A DNA stretch of 23,252 nt from assembly GCA_964462515.1 (NCBI GenBank), contig CAYWXK010000053.1, positions 1 through 23,252 of the forward strand. The letters are read 5' to 3'. Each line of letters begins with the position of its first letter. Positions within the stretch are counted from its first letter, which is position 1. The position numbers and the translations under genes are program-made. The DNA is from CAYWXK01 sp964462515 (GTDB lineage Bacteria > Planctomycetota > Phycisphaerae > Sedimentisphaerales > Anaerobacaceae). The notes under the pieces were generated by a model, which saw only the letters and a list, made by a program, of their open reading frames with translations, was not told where the DNA came from and did not search any database. This document shows positions 7,205-15,862 of this stretch, piece by piece.

Positions 7205-10200
7205 ATGAGACTTAAAAAAGTTGTGCTTGACGGGTTCAAAAGCTTTGCTGAAAAAACAGAATTTACTTTCGATAACTCCGTAACCGCTATTGTCGGCCCG
7301 AACGGCTGCGGCAAAAGCAATGTCGTCGATGCGGTAAAGTGGGTGCTCGGGGAACAAAGCGTCAAAAGCCTGCGAAGCGACCAGATGGCTGACGTGATAT
7401 TCAGCGGGAGCAGCAGTAGAAAGCCGCTTGGGGCGGCCGAAGTCAGCTTATTTATATCCAATCTAAACGGAAGCGGGACAAGGCCGTTACCGATTGACAC
7501 TGATGATGTGCAGATTTCGCGGAAGGTCTTTAAGAGCGGAGAAAGCGAATACCGGATAAACAATAAAATCAGCCGCCTGAAAGACATCAGAGAAATGCTT
7601 ATGGATACAGGCATAGGCACAAAAGCATACTCGATTATGGAGCAGGGACAGATTGAGCAGCTGGTAAGCGCATCGAAGATAGACAGAAGACTCATATTTG
7701 AAGAAGCTGCGGGCATAAGTAAGTATAAAGCACACAAAAAAGAGGCGCTTCACCGATTAGAGCAGACCGAACAAAACTTGCTTCGGCTTGCAGATATATT
7801 GAGCGAGGTGACAAAGAGCTTGCGAAGCGTAAAACTGCAGGCAGGCAAGGCAAGGAGCTACCTGGAATATACCCAGAGACTGAAGCAATTGCAGGTGAAT
7901 TATTCGTTGGTCGAATATGCAAAAAATGACACACAAATTAAGGAGAAAAGTGCAGCTCTCGGTCTGTCAGAACAACAGCTTGAACGGCTGACAATAGAGG
8001 CAGCAAGACAGGAAGCGCTTCTGAGCAGGCTTGGCGAGCAGATAATAGAAAACGAACATAAGCTCAACTTTACAAGCAATGCTCTTGTAGCCACCCAGAG
8101 CAAAATCGAGCAGCAGCTTCAGCGGATTGAATTTTTGAAGGCCAGAATTTTAGAGCTGCAACAAAGGGAAGGCTCGGCACGCGATAAAAGCGAAGAGCTG
8201 CGGGAGCAGAGAGACTTATTTGAGGGCAATCTTGCACAATACAAAGATGAGCTGGCAAACTGCGAGAAGATGCTCGAAGAGAAAAGCCGGGCTATCGAGC
8301 AAATCGAAAAAAACATTCAGGAGATAAATAACCAATGTGGTTTGCTCGAAACAGAGCTGGAGGACGAGAAATCGGGGATAATCGACATAGTCAGAAGGAC
8401 GGCACAGCTTCATAACGAAATCGAGAGCATATCGGTCTATCGCAATAACCTGTCAAATCAAAAAGACCGTCTTGCCGGCCGTGCGGAAACCGCCAGGGCA
8501 GAGCTTGAGAAACTCTTGACCGAAAAGGCCGGACACAAAGCCCGCTTGAGCGACATTGAAAAAGTGCTGGATGACTTGCAGAAAAATCTGGACTCCAAAC
8601 GTAACGAATCAGAAGAAACAGAAGCCATTATTGCAACAGATTACAAGCGATTGGCAAACAGCAAAGAGGCACGAAGCGCTTTGAGCGGGGAGCTGGCGAT
8701 ATTGATAGAGATGGAGCAGCGGCTGGAAGGACTGAAGGCCGGCGTTAAAAGCATTTTGCAAAATCGGTCGGCTGGGAACACCAGGCTCGAAGGCATTGAG
8801 GGAATGCTGGCGGACATTATTGCGGCTGACATCGAATATGCGAATGCGGTTGAGGCCGCCCTTGAAGGGCAAACCGACGCTGTTGTAATCAAAAACGCAA
8901 ACAGCTTACTTGCGGATACGGAAACAATAGAGAAACTTGAGGGCAGGGTGAATTTTATATGTCTGGATAAGATAGGGGCGTTTGTTGATAAAACAGACCT
9001 GTCGGAATTTGCCGGCGTTAAGGGAAGACTTGCCGAGTTTGTAACATACGATAGTAAATACGCACCATTGGTCTGGAAATTGCTGGGTAAAACGATACTG
9101 GTTGATTCGCTTGAGACGGCGGTCAAACTGGCGGCGCAGATAGGAGACGGATATAAATTCGTTACCTTGAAGGGTGAATTCGCAGGCGGCGATGGGATGA
9201 TAAGGCTCGGGCCTTTAGGCAGGGCAACCGGTCTGATATCGCGCAAAAGCCGAGTGCGTCAATTGCAGGATGCTATCGCCAATATCACCTGTGAAATCAC
9301 GTCTCTGGATGGACAGATTGAGAAAAATATCCAGGCGGAGGAACATCTGACTAAACTGTGCAAGGACCTGCGGACGGCTATTTATGAGGCCAATACTGAA
9401 AAGATGCAGGTTGGCTCAAAACTGGGCGTCATAGAGCAAGATATAAAGCGGTTGAAGGAAGAGGAGCCGCTGATAACAACTGAATTGGATGCCCTGGAAG
9501 AGCAAATTGCTCAATCGGTGCAAAAAGAATACGACTCGAAACAGAAATTGCAGGAGCTGGAGGCAGTAAATAACGAGCGGACGACACACATACGAGAGCT
9601 TGAAGAAAAATCTGCCGAGCAAAAGCAACAGCAACAAACACTTACCAATCGACTTACAGATTTGAGGGTGGCGCTGGGACAAATTACCGAGCAGGGCAAG
9701 GCATTGAGGCAGATAATCGGCAGCGTTGAAAGCCAGATACAGGAGAACCAAAAGGCCACTGATACGGCACAAGCCGAGATAGAAAACTGCGGCAAACAAC
9801 TGGCGGAATTGCAAAGAGATATTTTAGGCTGCGAGGCGGCGGTGTCGGAATTGTTTGTCGAAAAGGAAAAGAACCAGCAAAGCAGCCACTTATTGCATCA
9901 GGAAATCGAAAAGCTGCTTGAAGAGCAAAAACAGGCAGAACAAACTGTCAGACTTACAAGAACCGAAGCAAGTCAGGTTGAGCAGACAATCAGCCAGCTC
10001 AAGATAGAATTGGGCCAATTAGAGGTCAGGCAGCAGGATTTGGTTGCGAGGGTGAAGGATGAATTACAGATTGACCTGGCTGAGGCTTACAAAAACTACG
10101 ATGGACAGGAGATTGACTGGGATAAGGTCAGAGACGAGATAACCGAGCTTCGGGGCAAGATTGAAAGACTCGGGAACGTCAACTTAGATGCGATAGAGGA

Positions 10201-10792
10201 GCAGGAAAATCTTGAGAAGCGATATAATTTCCTGAGCAGCCAGGTTGAAGACCTGAACCAAAGCAAGACTCAATTGCAGCAACTAATAAGCCGTCTCAAT
10301 AAACAAAGCAGAGATAAATTCAGAGAGACCTTCGAGCAAATACGCACCCACTTCCAGGAGATTTTCCGCAAGCTATTCGGCGGCGGAAAGGCAGATATAG
10401 TTCTTGAAGACGCCGAAGACATTCTGGAGGCAGGGATAGAGGTAATAGCGCGGCCGCCAGGCAAAGAAACAAGAAGCATATCGCTGCTTAGCGGAGGCGA
10501 AAAGTCCTTGACGGCGCTGGCGCTGCTTTTCGCGGTTTTCAAGGCAAAGCCATCGCCATTCTGTTTCCTCGATGAGGTTGACGCGGCCCTGGATGAGGCA
10601 AACAACGAGCGATTCGATATGCTGCTGCGGGAATTCCAGAAGGATACGCAGTTTATAGTAATCACTCACTCCAAGCGGACAATGAGCGTTGCGGATGAGC
10701 TGGTTGGGATAACAATGCAGACGCAGGGCGTGAGCAAGAAGATAAGCGTGCGATTCGGCCAGTATGATGAGGAAACGGCGGCGGTAGCGTAG
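7205..10792 (+). CDS. smc: Chromosome partition protein SMC
   Basis: The protein has 1195 residues, the usual length for bacterial SMC. It begins MRLKKVVLDGFKSFAEKTEF. The Walker A motif GPNGCGKS is at 31-38, followed by the usual VVDAVKWVLGEQS. Long coiled coils run to a hinge at about 515-680 and from there back. The C-terminal head carries the ABC signature LSGGEK (about 1095) and Walker B FCFLDEVDAALDEAN (about 1119-1133). SMC is a homodimeric ATPase that loops and compacts chromosomal DNA, normally with ScpA and ScpB, which are not in this window. The ATG at 7205 was preferred over an in-frame TTG at 7190: it gives the family N terminus and has a GAAGAG just upstream. The gene follows the FlgI-like gene after 88 bases. 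Confidence 0.97.
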   Translation: MRLKKVVLDGFKSFAEKTEFTFDNSVTAIVGPNGCGKSNVVDAVKWVLGEQSVKSLRSDQMADVIFSGSSSRKPLGAAEVSLFISNLNGSGTRPLPIDTDDVQISRKVFKSGESEYRINNKISRLKDIREMLMDTGIGTKAYSIMEQGQIEQLVSASKIDRRLIFEEAAGISKYKAHKKEALHRLEQTEQNLLRLADILSEVTKSLRSVKLQAGKARSYLEYTQRLKQLQVNYSLVEYAKNDTQIKEKSAALGLSEQQLERLTIEAARQEALLSRLGEQIIENEHKLNFTSNALVATQSKIEQQLQRIEFLKARILELQQREGSARDKSEELREQRDLFEGNLAQYKDELANCEKMLEEKSRAIEQIEKNIQEINNQCGLLETELEDEKSGIIDIVRRTAQLHNEIESISVYRNNLSNQKDRLAGRAETARAELEKLLTEKAGHKARLSDIEKVLDDLQKNLDSKRNESEETEAIIATDYKRLANSKEARSALSGELAILIEMEQRLEGLKAGVKSILQNRSAGNTRLEGIEGMLADIIAADIEYANAVEAALEGQTDAVVIKNANSLLADTETIEKLEGRVNFICLDKIGAFVDKTDLSEFAGVKGRLAEFVTYDSKYAPLVWKLLGKTILVDSLETAVKLAAQIGDGYKFVTLKGEFAGGDGMIRLGPLGRATGLISRKSRVRQLQDAIANITCEITSLDGQIEKNIQAEEHLTKLCKDLRTAIYEANTEKMQVGSKLGVIEQDIKRLKEEEPLITTELDALEEQIAQSVQKEYDSKQKLQELEAVNNERTTHIRELEEKSAEQKQQQQTLTNRLTDLRVALGQITEQGKALRQIIGSVESQIQENQKATDTAQAEIENCGKQLAELQRDILGCEAAVSELFVEKEKNQQSSHLLHQEIEKLLEEQKQAEQTVRLTRTEASQVEQTISQLKIELGQLEVRQQDLVARVKDELQIDLAEAYKNYDGQEIDWDKVRDEITELRGKIERLGNVNLDAIEEQENLEKRYNFLSSQVEDLNQSKTQLQQLISRLNKQSRDKFRETFEQIRTHFQEIFRKLFGGGKADIVLEDAEDILEAGIEVIARPPGKETRSISLLSGGEKSLTALALLFAVFKAKPSPFCFLDEVDAALDEANNERFDMLLREFQKDTQFIVITHSKRTMSVADELVGITMQTQGVSKKISVRFGQYDEETAAVA

Positions 10793-10839
10793 CCAATATT
10801 ATTGTCCCGCTTAAGAGCAAAAAGCTGTTTTCTATCGAA

Positions 10840-10995
10840 ATTATAAGCACTAAATTCTAAATCCTAAACAAATTCAAAATTCTAAATACAAATGACCAAA
10901 ACAGTCCAGACCAGCTTCTCGGTATTGTTGTTTTGGATTTTGGTCATTCGTGTTTTGAATTTGTTTCGAACTTCGAGATTCGGATTTCGAATTTA
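10840..10995. repeat. Large imperfect inverted repeat, MITE-like
   Basis: Two arm segments pair well: AAACAAATTCAAAA (10866-10879) with TTTTGAATTTGTTT (10953-10966), and AATGACCAAAA (10891-10901) with TTTTGGTCATT (10938-10948). Beyond the first pair the outer flanks are also imperfectly complementary, in the style of repeated AAATTCTAAAT/ATTTCGAATTT words. No reading frame is present. The element fills most of the gap between smc and the zinc-ribbon gene. It looks like a dispersed palindromic repeat and could also slow transcription leaving smc. Confidence 0.7.
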
Positions 10996-11066
10996 ATGTA
11001 ATTAACATAGCTTCTCCGATGTGAGAAACTATCGATAACAAATAAATCTGAGCAGCGATGTAGCTT

Positions 11067-11429
11067 ATGAAGAAGTGTCCTTTTTGCGCTGAGGAAATTC
11101 AGGATGAGGCTATAAAGTGCCGTTTCTGCGGCGAATTTCTCGATAAATCCGCCCCCGCCGTTTTGCTTCGCAAAAGCGAAGTAGCTGGGGCAGGCACGTC
11201 CGGTAAGCCAAAAACAAAGTGGTATTTTGCGACAACTTTTGTCGTAATTGCCATTTTATGTGTCGGCCCTCTTGCACTTCCGCTTGTATGGTTTAATCCC
11301 CGCTATAAAGCTGTTATTAAATTGGCAGTGACAATTGCTGTCATTGTTCTGACAATTCTGTTATGCTACCTGACAGTAAGTGTTTGTGTTCGTTTAATGG
11401 AACAGATAAAGGAATTGGGGATTTATTAG
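11067..11429 (+). CDS. Zinc-ribbon membrane protein
   Basis: The protein has 120 residues. The N terminus MKKCPFCAEEIQDEAIKCRFCGEFL is a zinc ribbon with two CxxC knuckles (Cys4/7 and Cys18/21), as in many small bacterial double-zinc-ribbon membrane proteins. A Ser/Gly/Lys linker follows, then two hydrophobic segments (about 48-70 and 82-107). The zinc ribbon should be cytoplasmic. The function of this family is unknown. The start has no clear ribosome-binding site. The gene stands alone between the inverted repeat and the hairpin pair at 11509-11546. Confidence 0.8.
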   Translation: MKKCPFCAEEIQDEAIKCRFCGEFLDKSAPAVLLRKSEVAGAGTSGKPKTKWYFATTFVVIAILCVGPLALPLVWFNPRYKAVIKLAVTIAVIVLTILLCYLTVSVCVRLMEQIKELGIY

Positions 11430-11508
11430 CAGACAGGCGGTATTCATATTGGATGGAGCATTATCAAATTTTTTGCACTTGAAAAGCCCCCCTGCTTACT
11501 GGTAAAAT

Positions 11509-11546
11509 CCGCCAAACAAATGGCGGACAAGTCCGCCGTGTTTTTG
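11509..11546 (+). terminator. Overlapping hairpins with T run, likely terminator
   Basis: GGCGGA (11523-11528) and TCCGCC (11533-11538) form a stem with loop CAAG, followed by GTG and five T. The first arm can instead pair with TCCGCCA at 11509-11515 (loop AACAAA), so the two hairpins exclude each other. Position suggests termination of the zinc-ribbon transcript before the M16 operon; an attenuator-like role is possible. The arms match the palindrome at 2309-2335. Confidence 0.55.
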
Positions 11547-11569
11547 TATGTAGTTATAAAGAGCAGACA

Positions 11570-12802
11570 ATGGCAGAAAGACTCGATAAACACATCTTAA
11601 AAAACGGGATGGTTATCCTCGGCGAGCCGATGGAAGCAGTTCAGTCGGCGGCGTTTGGTTTTATGCTGCCGGCTGGGGCGGCACTGCTGCCGGAAGGCTG
11701 CTGCGGGGCTGCCAATGTTATTGCCGACTGGGTTTTTAGAGGAGCAGGCGATAGAGACAGCAGGCAGCTCGGCGATGCACTCGATGGGCTGGGACTACAT
11801 CGAATAAGCTCGGTGAATAGCTCACATATCACCATCGGGGCGGTATTAGAGGCAAGCAATTTAGCAGATGCCTTAGATTTGTATGCCGACATTTTACTCA
11901 AAGCGCATCTGGAAGACGCGCAATTTGAATTAGCGAGGCAATTGGCGATAGACGATGTTCGCGCGATAGACGATGAACCGCAGCACAAAGCGATGCTCAA
12001 AATACGAGAGCTTTTTTATCCACATCCTTTAGGACGCAGTATAGCGGGGGAGATTGAACAGTTAAAGGCCCTGGCGTCTAATACTACAAGGCAGATTGTA
12101 GAAAAAAATTTCAATCTTTCACAAACGATTTTTTCGGTAGCCGGAAAATACAAGTTTGAGGCGATTTGCAAACAATTAGAAAGACTATTTGAAACCGGCC
12201 GGCAGAGACAATTAGAGCCGATTGTGTTAGAGCCAAAAGCGAGCAAATATACACACATCCACAACGAAGGCGCCCAGGTGCATATAGGGCTGATGACCGA
12301 AACGGTTAAACTAACCGACACAGATTATTACAACGCCAGAGTGGCGGTATCGGTCCTCTCGGGCGGTATGAGCGCCAGGTTATTTACGGAGGTAAGAGAA
12401 AAACGGGGCCTGTGCTATGCAATCGGTGCAAATTATCACGCTCTAAAAGAAGCAGCAGGCGTAGTGTGCTACGCGGGCACCACACCGGAAAAAAGTCAGG
12501 AAACCCTTGATGTGATAATCCAGGAGTTTGGCCGGCTCAGCGAAGGGATTACGGAGGAAGAAATTCAGAGGGCAAAAATCGGATTGGAAAGTTCGCTGAT
12601 TCTGCAGAGTGAATCGTCCAGCAGCAGAGCAGGTTCGATTGGACACGATTACTATATGCTTGGGCGAGTTAGAAGCCTCGATGAAATCAAGAGCAAAATT
12701 GACCGGACCTCGGTTAACTCGATTCTGACATTTTTGCGAAACAATAAATTCAAAGACTTTACCGTCGTAACGATTGGCCCGAGGGAAGTAAGTGTTAAGT
12801 AG
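11570..12802 (+). CDS. M16 family peptidase-like subunit without zinc site
   Basis: The protein has 410 residues and the fold of an M16B peptidase (LKNGMVILGEP opening, the C-terminal half with SGGMSARLFTEVREKRGLCYAIGA). The zinc motif HxxEH is gone: where the next gene has HFLEH, this protein has NVIAD (residues 49-53). It therefore cannot bind the catalytic zinc in the usual way. The R/Y region of the second domain (REKRGLCYAI) is kept. Known M16B pairs such as mitochondrial processing peptidase and several bacterial neighbours combine one active and one inactive subunit. The gene lies 8 bases before its partner. I infer a heterodimer with it. Confidence 0.88.
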   Translation: MAERLDKHILKNGMVILGEPMEAVQSAAFGFMLPAGAALLPEGCCGAANVIADWVFRGAGDRDSRQLGDALDGLGLHRISSVNSSHITIGAVLEASNLADALDLYADILLKAHLEDAQFELARQLAIDDVRAIDDEPQHKAMLKIRELFYPHPLGRSIAGEIEQLKALASNTTRQIVEKNFNLSQTIFSVAGKYKFEAICKQLERLFETGRQRQLEPIVLEPKASKYTHIHNEGAQVHIGLMTETVKLTDTDYYNARVAVSVLSGGMSARLFTEVREKRGLCYAIGANYHALKEAAGVVCYAGTTPEKSQETLDVIIQEFGRLSEGITEEEIQRAKIGLESSLILQSESSSSRAGSIGHDYYMLGRVRSLDEIKSKIDRTSVNSILTFLRNNKFKDFTVVTIGPREVSVK

Positions 12803-12810
12803 AGCAAAGC

Positions 12811-14037
12811 ATGGAATTTCGTAAAGAAACATTGTCGAACGGCCTGTGCATTATAGGCGAAATCAATAAGGCCGCTAAATCAGCGGCAGTAGGATTCTTT
12901 GTCAAGACCGGTTCGCGGGATGAGCCCACCCAGATAACCGGCGTGTCACATTTCTTAGAGCATATGCTGTTTAAGGGCACAGACAGACTAAATACGATTG
13001 AGGTCAACGAGGCATTCGACAGAACGGGCGCAAAATTCAATGCCGGCACGAGCGAGGAAAATACTATTTATTACGCGGCGGTGCTTCCGGAATATTTAGC
13101 GGAGGTTACGAAGCTGTGGATAGAACTGATGAGGCCGGCTCTTAGAGAGGAAGATTTCAGCATTGAAAAAAACGTAATCAAAGAAGAAATTGCGATGCAT
13201 AAGGATATGCCGGTTTTTGACGTGATGGATAAATGCCGGATTTTATATTTCGATAAACACCCCTGCGGCAAAAGCGTCCTCGGCACCGAAGAGAGTATTG
13301 ATAATATGACGACCGGGCAGATGCGGGAGTATTTTACGAGTCGCTATGCTCCGAATAATATGGTTCTGGTCTATTCAGGTAATTTTGACTGGGCAGAGGT
13401 TTGCTCGATTGCCAACAAGGAATGCAGCGGGTGGCAAAAACAACCGGCCGGCAGGAACCTCGAAAGCTACCGGGGCAGCAAGAAGGAAGGACGGACTGAA
13501 AAGGCGAATCTTAATTGCGAGCATATATGCTTGATGAGCGCGGGGTTAGCTGCCCAAGATTCGAGGAGATTTGCGGCCTCGCTTCTGGCAACCATTGTCG
13601 GAGATGATGTCGGGTCAAGATTTTTCTGGGAGCTGGTTGACAAGGCATTAGCGGAAACTGCAACGATGCAATTCGGGGCTATGGACGGCACGGGGGTGTT
13701 CTACAGTTATATTTGCTGCAGAAGCGAAAACATCACAAAAGTGCTCGACACCGTCAGCAGCATTTTCGATAGCATAGCTGAAAAAGGTGTAACTGAAGAT
13801 GAACTAAGAAAGGCAAAAAACAAGATATTAAGCGCTCTGGTCATCAAAAATGAGCTGCCGATGGGAAGGCTTGTTGATTTAGGCGCCAACTGGATTTATT
13901 TGAATGAATATCGCACAATCGAAGATGACGTCAAGGCGATAAAGGCTGTTACGGTTGACGACATCCGGTCGCTAATAGATGAATTTAAGATGAGCGACTT
14001 TACACAATTTTCCATCGGGCCCGAACAATCGAAGTGA
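12811..14037 (+). CDS. M16 family zinc metallopeptidase, catalytic subunit
   Basis: The protein has 408 residues. The inverted zinc motif HFLEH (residues 47-51) is intact, within GVSHFLEHMLFKGT, and the downstream glutamate block NVIKEEIAMHKD (about 121-132) supplies the third ligand. The second domain is present but its equivalent of the substrate-binding R/Y loop is altered (WELVDKALAETATM in place of the REKRGLCY seen in the partner), so each subunit seems to carry one half of the active site. No signal peptide is visible, so it is probably cytoplasmic. It most likely degrades or processes peptides. The ATG follows the partner's stop by 8 bases, so the two form an operon. Confidence 0.92.
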   Translation: MEFRKETLSNGLCIIGEINKAAKSAAVGFFVKTGSRDEPTQITGVSHFLEHMLFKGTDRLNTIEVNEAFDRTGAKFNAGTSEENTIYYAAVLPEYLAEVTKLWIELMRPALREEDFSIEKNVIKEEIAMHKDMPVFDVMDKCRILYFDKHPCGKSVLGTEESIDNMTTGQMREYFTSRYAPNNMVLVYSGNFDWAEVCSIANKECSGWQKQPAGRNLESYRGSKKEGRTEKANLNCEHICLMSAGLAAQDSRRFAASLLATIVGDDVGSRFFWELVDKALAETATMQFGAMDGTGVFYSYICCRSENITKVLDTVSSIFDSIAEKGVTEDELRKAKNKILSALVIKNELPMGRLVDLGANWIYLNEYRTIEDDVKAIKAVTVDDIRSLIDEFKMSDFTQFSIGPEQSK

Positions 14038-14088
14038 GGGGTAGTGATTAAAGAAATTTGTCTATAAATCTATATAGAACAGGGTATT

Positions 14089-15861
14089 ATGCAAGGCCAA
14101 ACAAGGAGAGAGTTTCTTAAAAGGGCTGGTTTTGCAACAGCTTCAATTGCAACGACATCGATTTTGGCGGGCTGTGCTAACATAAGACAAATAAGAAATG
14201 GAAAAAGAGGGCAGCCAAATGTTGTTGTGGTTATGACTGATGACCAGGGCTATGGGGACCTGGGCTGTCACGGCAACACGATTATTAAAACGCCCAATCT
14301 TGACCGGCTTCATTCGCAAAGTATTCGGCTGACCAATTTTCATGTTGACCCGACCTGCTCACCCACGCGTTCGGCGTTAATGACAGGGCGATACTCGTCA
14401 CGAACGGGCGTATGGCATACCGTGATGGGACGGTCGCTTTTGCGCAAAGATGAAATAACGATTGGGCAGATTTTTTCTGCCGGCGGCTACCGCACGGGTA
14501 TTTTCGGCAAATGGCATCTCGGGGATAATTATCCATTCCGGCCACAGGACCGCGGCTTCGAGGAGGTGCTGGTACACCGTGGAGGCGGTGTCGGACAGAC
14601 GCCGGATTACTGGGGCAATGATTACTTTGACGATACCTACTCCCATAATGGCAAGCCGGAGAAATATACCGGCTACTGCACGGATGTATTTTTCAACAAT
14701 GCGATGGAATTTATCGAGGCCAATAAAGACCGACCATTTTTTGTTTATCTACCTACAAACGCACCGCACAGCCCGTTCAATGTCGCTGATAAATATAGCA
14801 AGCCATACGAAGATAAAGGGCTGCCGCAGGAGCAGGCGCAATTTTATGGTATGATAGCCAACATCGATGAAAACGTGGGGCGACTGATACAGCAACTTGA
14901 ACAATCAGGTCTTGCGAAAAATACAATTTTAATCTTTCTTACGGACAACGGCAGCTCGAAGGGACATTTTAATGCCGGTATGCGAGGGCAAAAAGGGTCT
15001 GTTTATGATGGCGGGCACCGAGTGCCCTTTTTTATTCGCTGGCCTGACGGCGGTCTTGTGGGCGGCAAGGACATTGATAAACTTACTGCGCACATCGACA
15101 TAGTGCCTACACTGATTGAGCTATGCGGTCTGGGGAAGCCGAAGGATGTCAGGCTCGATGGCAGCAGTCTGGTTCCACTGCTGACCGATATGGCGAACAA
15201 CTGGCCTGAGCGGACGCTGTTTGTCCACTCGCAGCGAATCGACCAGCCGATAAAGTGGCGCAATATCGCAGTTATGACCGACCGCTGGCGGCTAATTAAC
15301 GGCAAGGAGCTTTACGACATAAAAGCTGACAGCGCTCAGAACAACAATATTGCAGATGCGTATCCGCAAGTTGTCGAGAAGCTGCGTGAATCTTACGAGC
15401 AATGGTGGGCCGATATTTCGAAACGCTTCGATGAGTATTGCGAAATCATCCTCGGCTCGGACAAAGAAAATCCTGTGCGGCTGACCTGCCATGATTGGCA
15501 CGGCCCTGTTGCACCGTCGGACCAAAACGCGATTCGTCAGGGTCCCGAGATAAATGGATTCTGGGCTGTGGAAGCAGCCTGCGATGGGGAATATCAGTTT
15601 GCCTTGTGCCGTTGGCCGATTGAAGCGAATATGCCTATCAACACAGCAATACCGCCGGATAAGCCCATCAATGCAACTAAAGCCAGACTTAAAATTGCAG
15701 ATGTGGATGTAACCAAGCCAATCCCAGAGGGTGCATACGAAGTAAAGTTCAACGTTCAGCTTAAAGCCGGCAAAGCACGCTTGCAGACCTGGCTGGAAGA
15801 TGACAAGGGGACATCCCGTGGGGCATATTTTGTCTATGTAAAGCGGATAGGAAAGCAGTAG
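14089..15861 (+). CDS. Tat-exported sulfatase (formylglycine type), S1 family
   Basis: The protein has 590 residues. The N terminus has a twin-arginine motif RREFLK and a lipobox LAGC (Cys29), suggesting Tat export and lipid anchoring. The type I sulfatase core follows: metal-binding TDDQGYGD (Asp51/52), the formylglycine motif CSPTR with Cys90, GKWHLGD (Lys141, His143), APHSP with His226, and FLTDNG (Asp286, Asn287). The cysteine would be converted to formylglycine by a maturase, not seen here. A C-terminal extension (about 455-590) carries a second beta-rich domain seen on some planctomycete sulfatases. The enzyme hydrolyses sulfate esters; the substrate, probably a polysaccharide, cannot be read from the sequence. 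It starts 51 bases after the M16 gene and ends 1 base before the next sulfatase. Confidence 0.95.
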   Translation: MQGQTRREFLKRAGFATASIATTSILAGCANIRQIRNGKRGQPNVVVVMTDDQGYGDLGCHGNTIIKTPNLDRLHSQSIRLTNFHVDPTCSPTRSALMTGRYSSRTGVWHTVMGRSLLRKDEITIGQIFSAGGYRTGIFGKWHLGDNYPFRPQDRGFEEVLVHRGGGVGQTPDYWGNDYFDDTYSHNGKPEKYTGYCTDVFFNNAMEFIEANKDRPFFVYLPTNAPHSPFNVADKYSKPYEDKGLPQEQAQFYGMIANIDENVGRLIQQLEQSGLAKNTILIFLTDNGSSKGHFNAGMRGQKGSVYDGGHRVPFFIRWPDGGLVGGKDIDKLTAHIDIVPTLIELCGLGKPKDVRLDGSSLVPLLTDMANNWPERTLFVHSQRIDQPIKWRNIAVMTDRWRLINGKELYDIKADSAQNNNIADAYPQVVEKLRESYEQWWADISKRFDEYCEIILGSDKENPVRLTCHDWHGPVAPSDQNAIRQGPEINGFWAVEAACDGEYQFALCRWPIEANMPINTAIPPDKPINATKARLKIADVDVTKPIPEGAYEVKFNVQLKAGKARLQTWLEDDKGTSRGAYFVYVKRIGKQ

Positions 15862-15862
15862 T

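Noticed and set aside
11547..11569. A promoter for the M16 operon (TATAAA near 11555)
   Set aside because: No acceptable -35 at the right distance; the region that would hold it is the hairpin.
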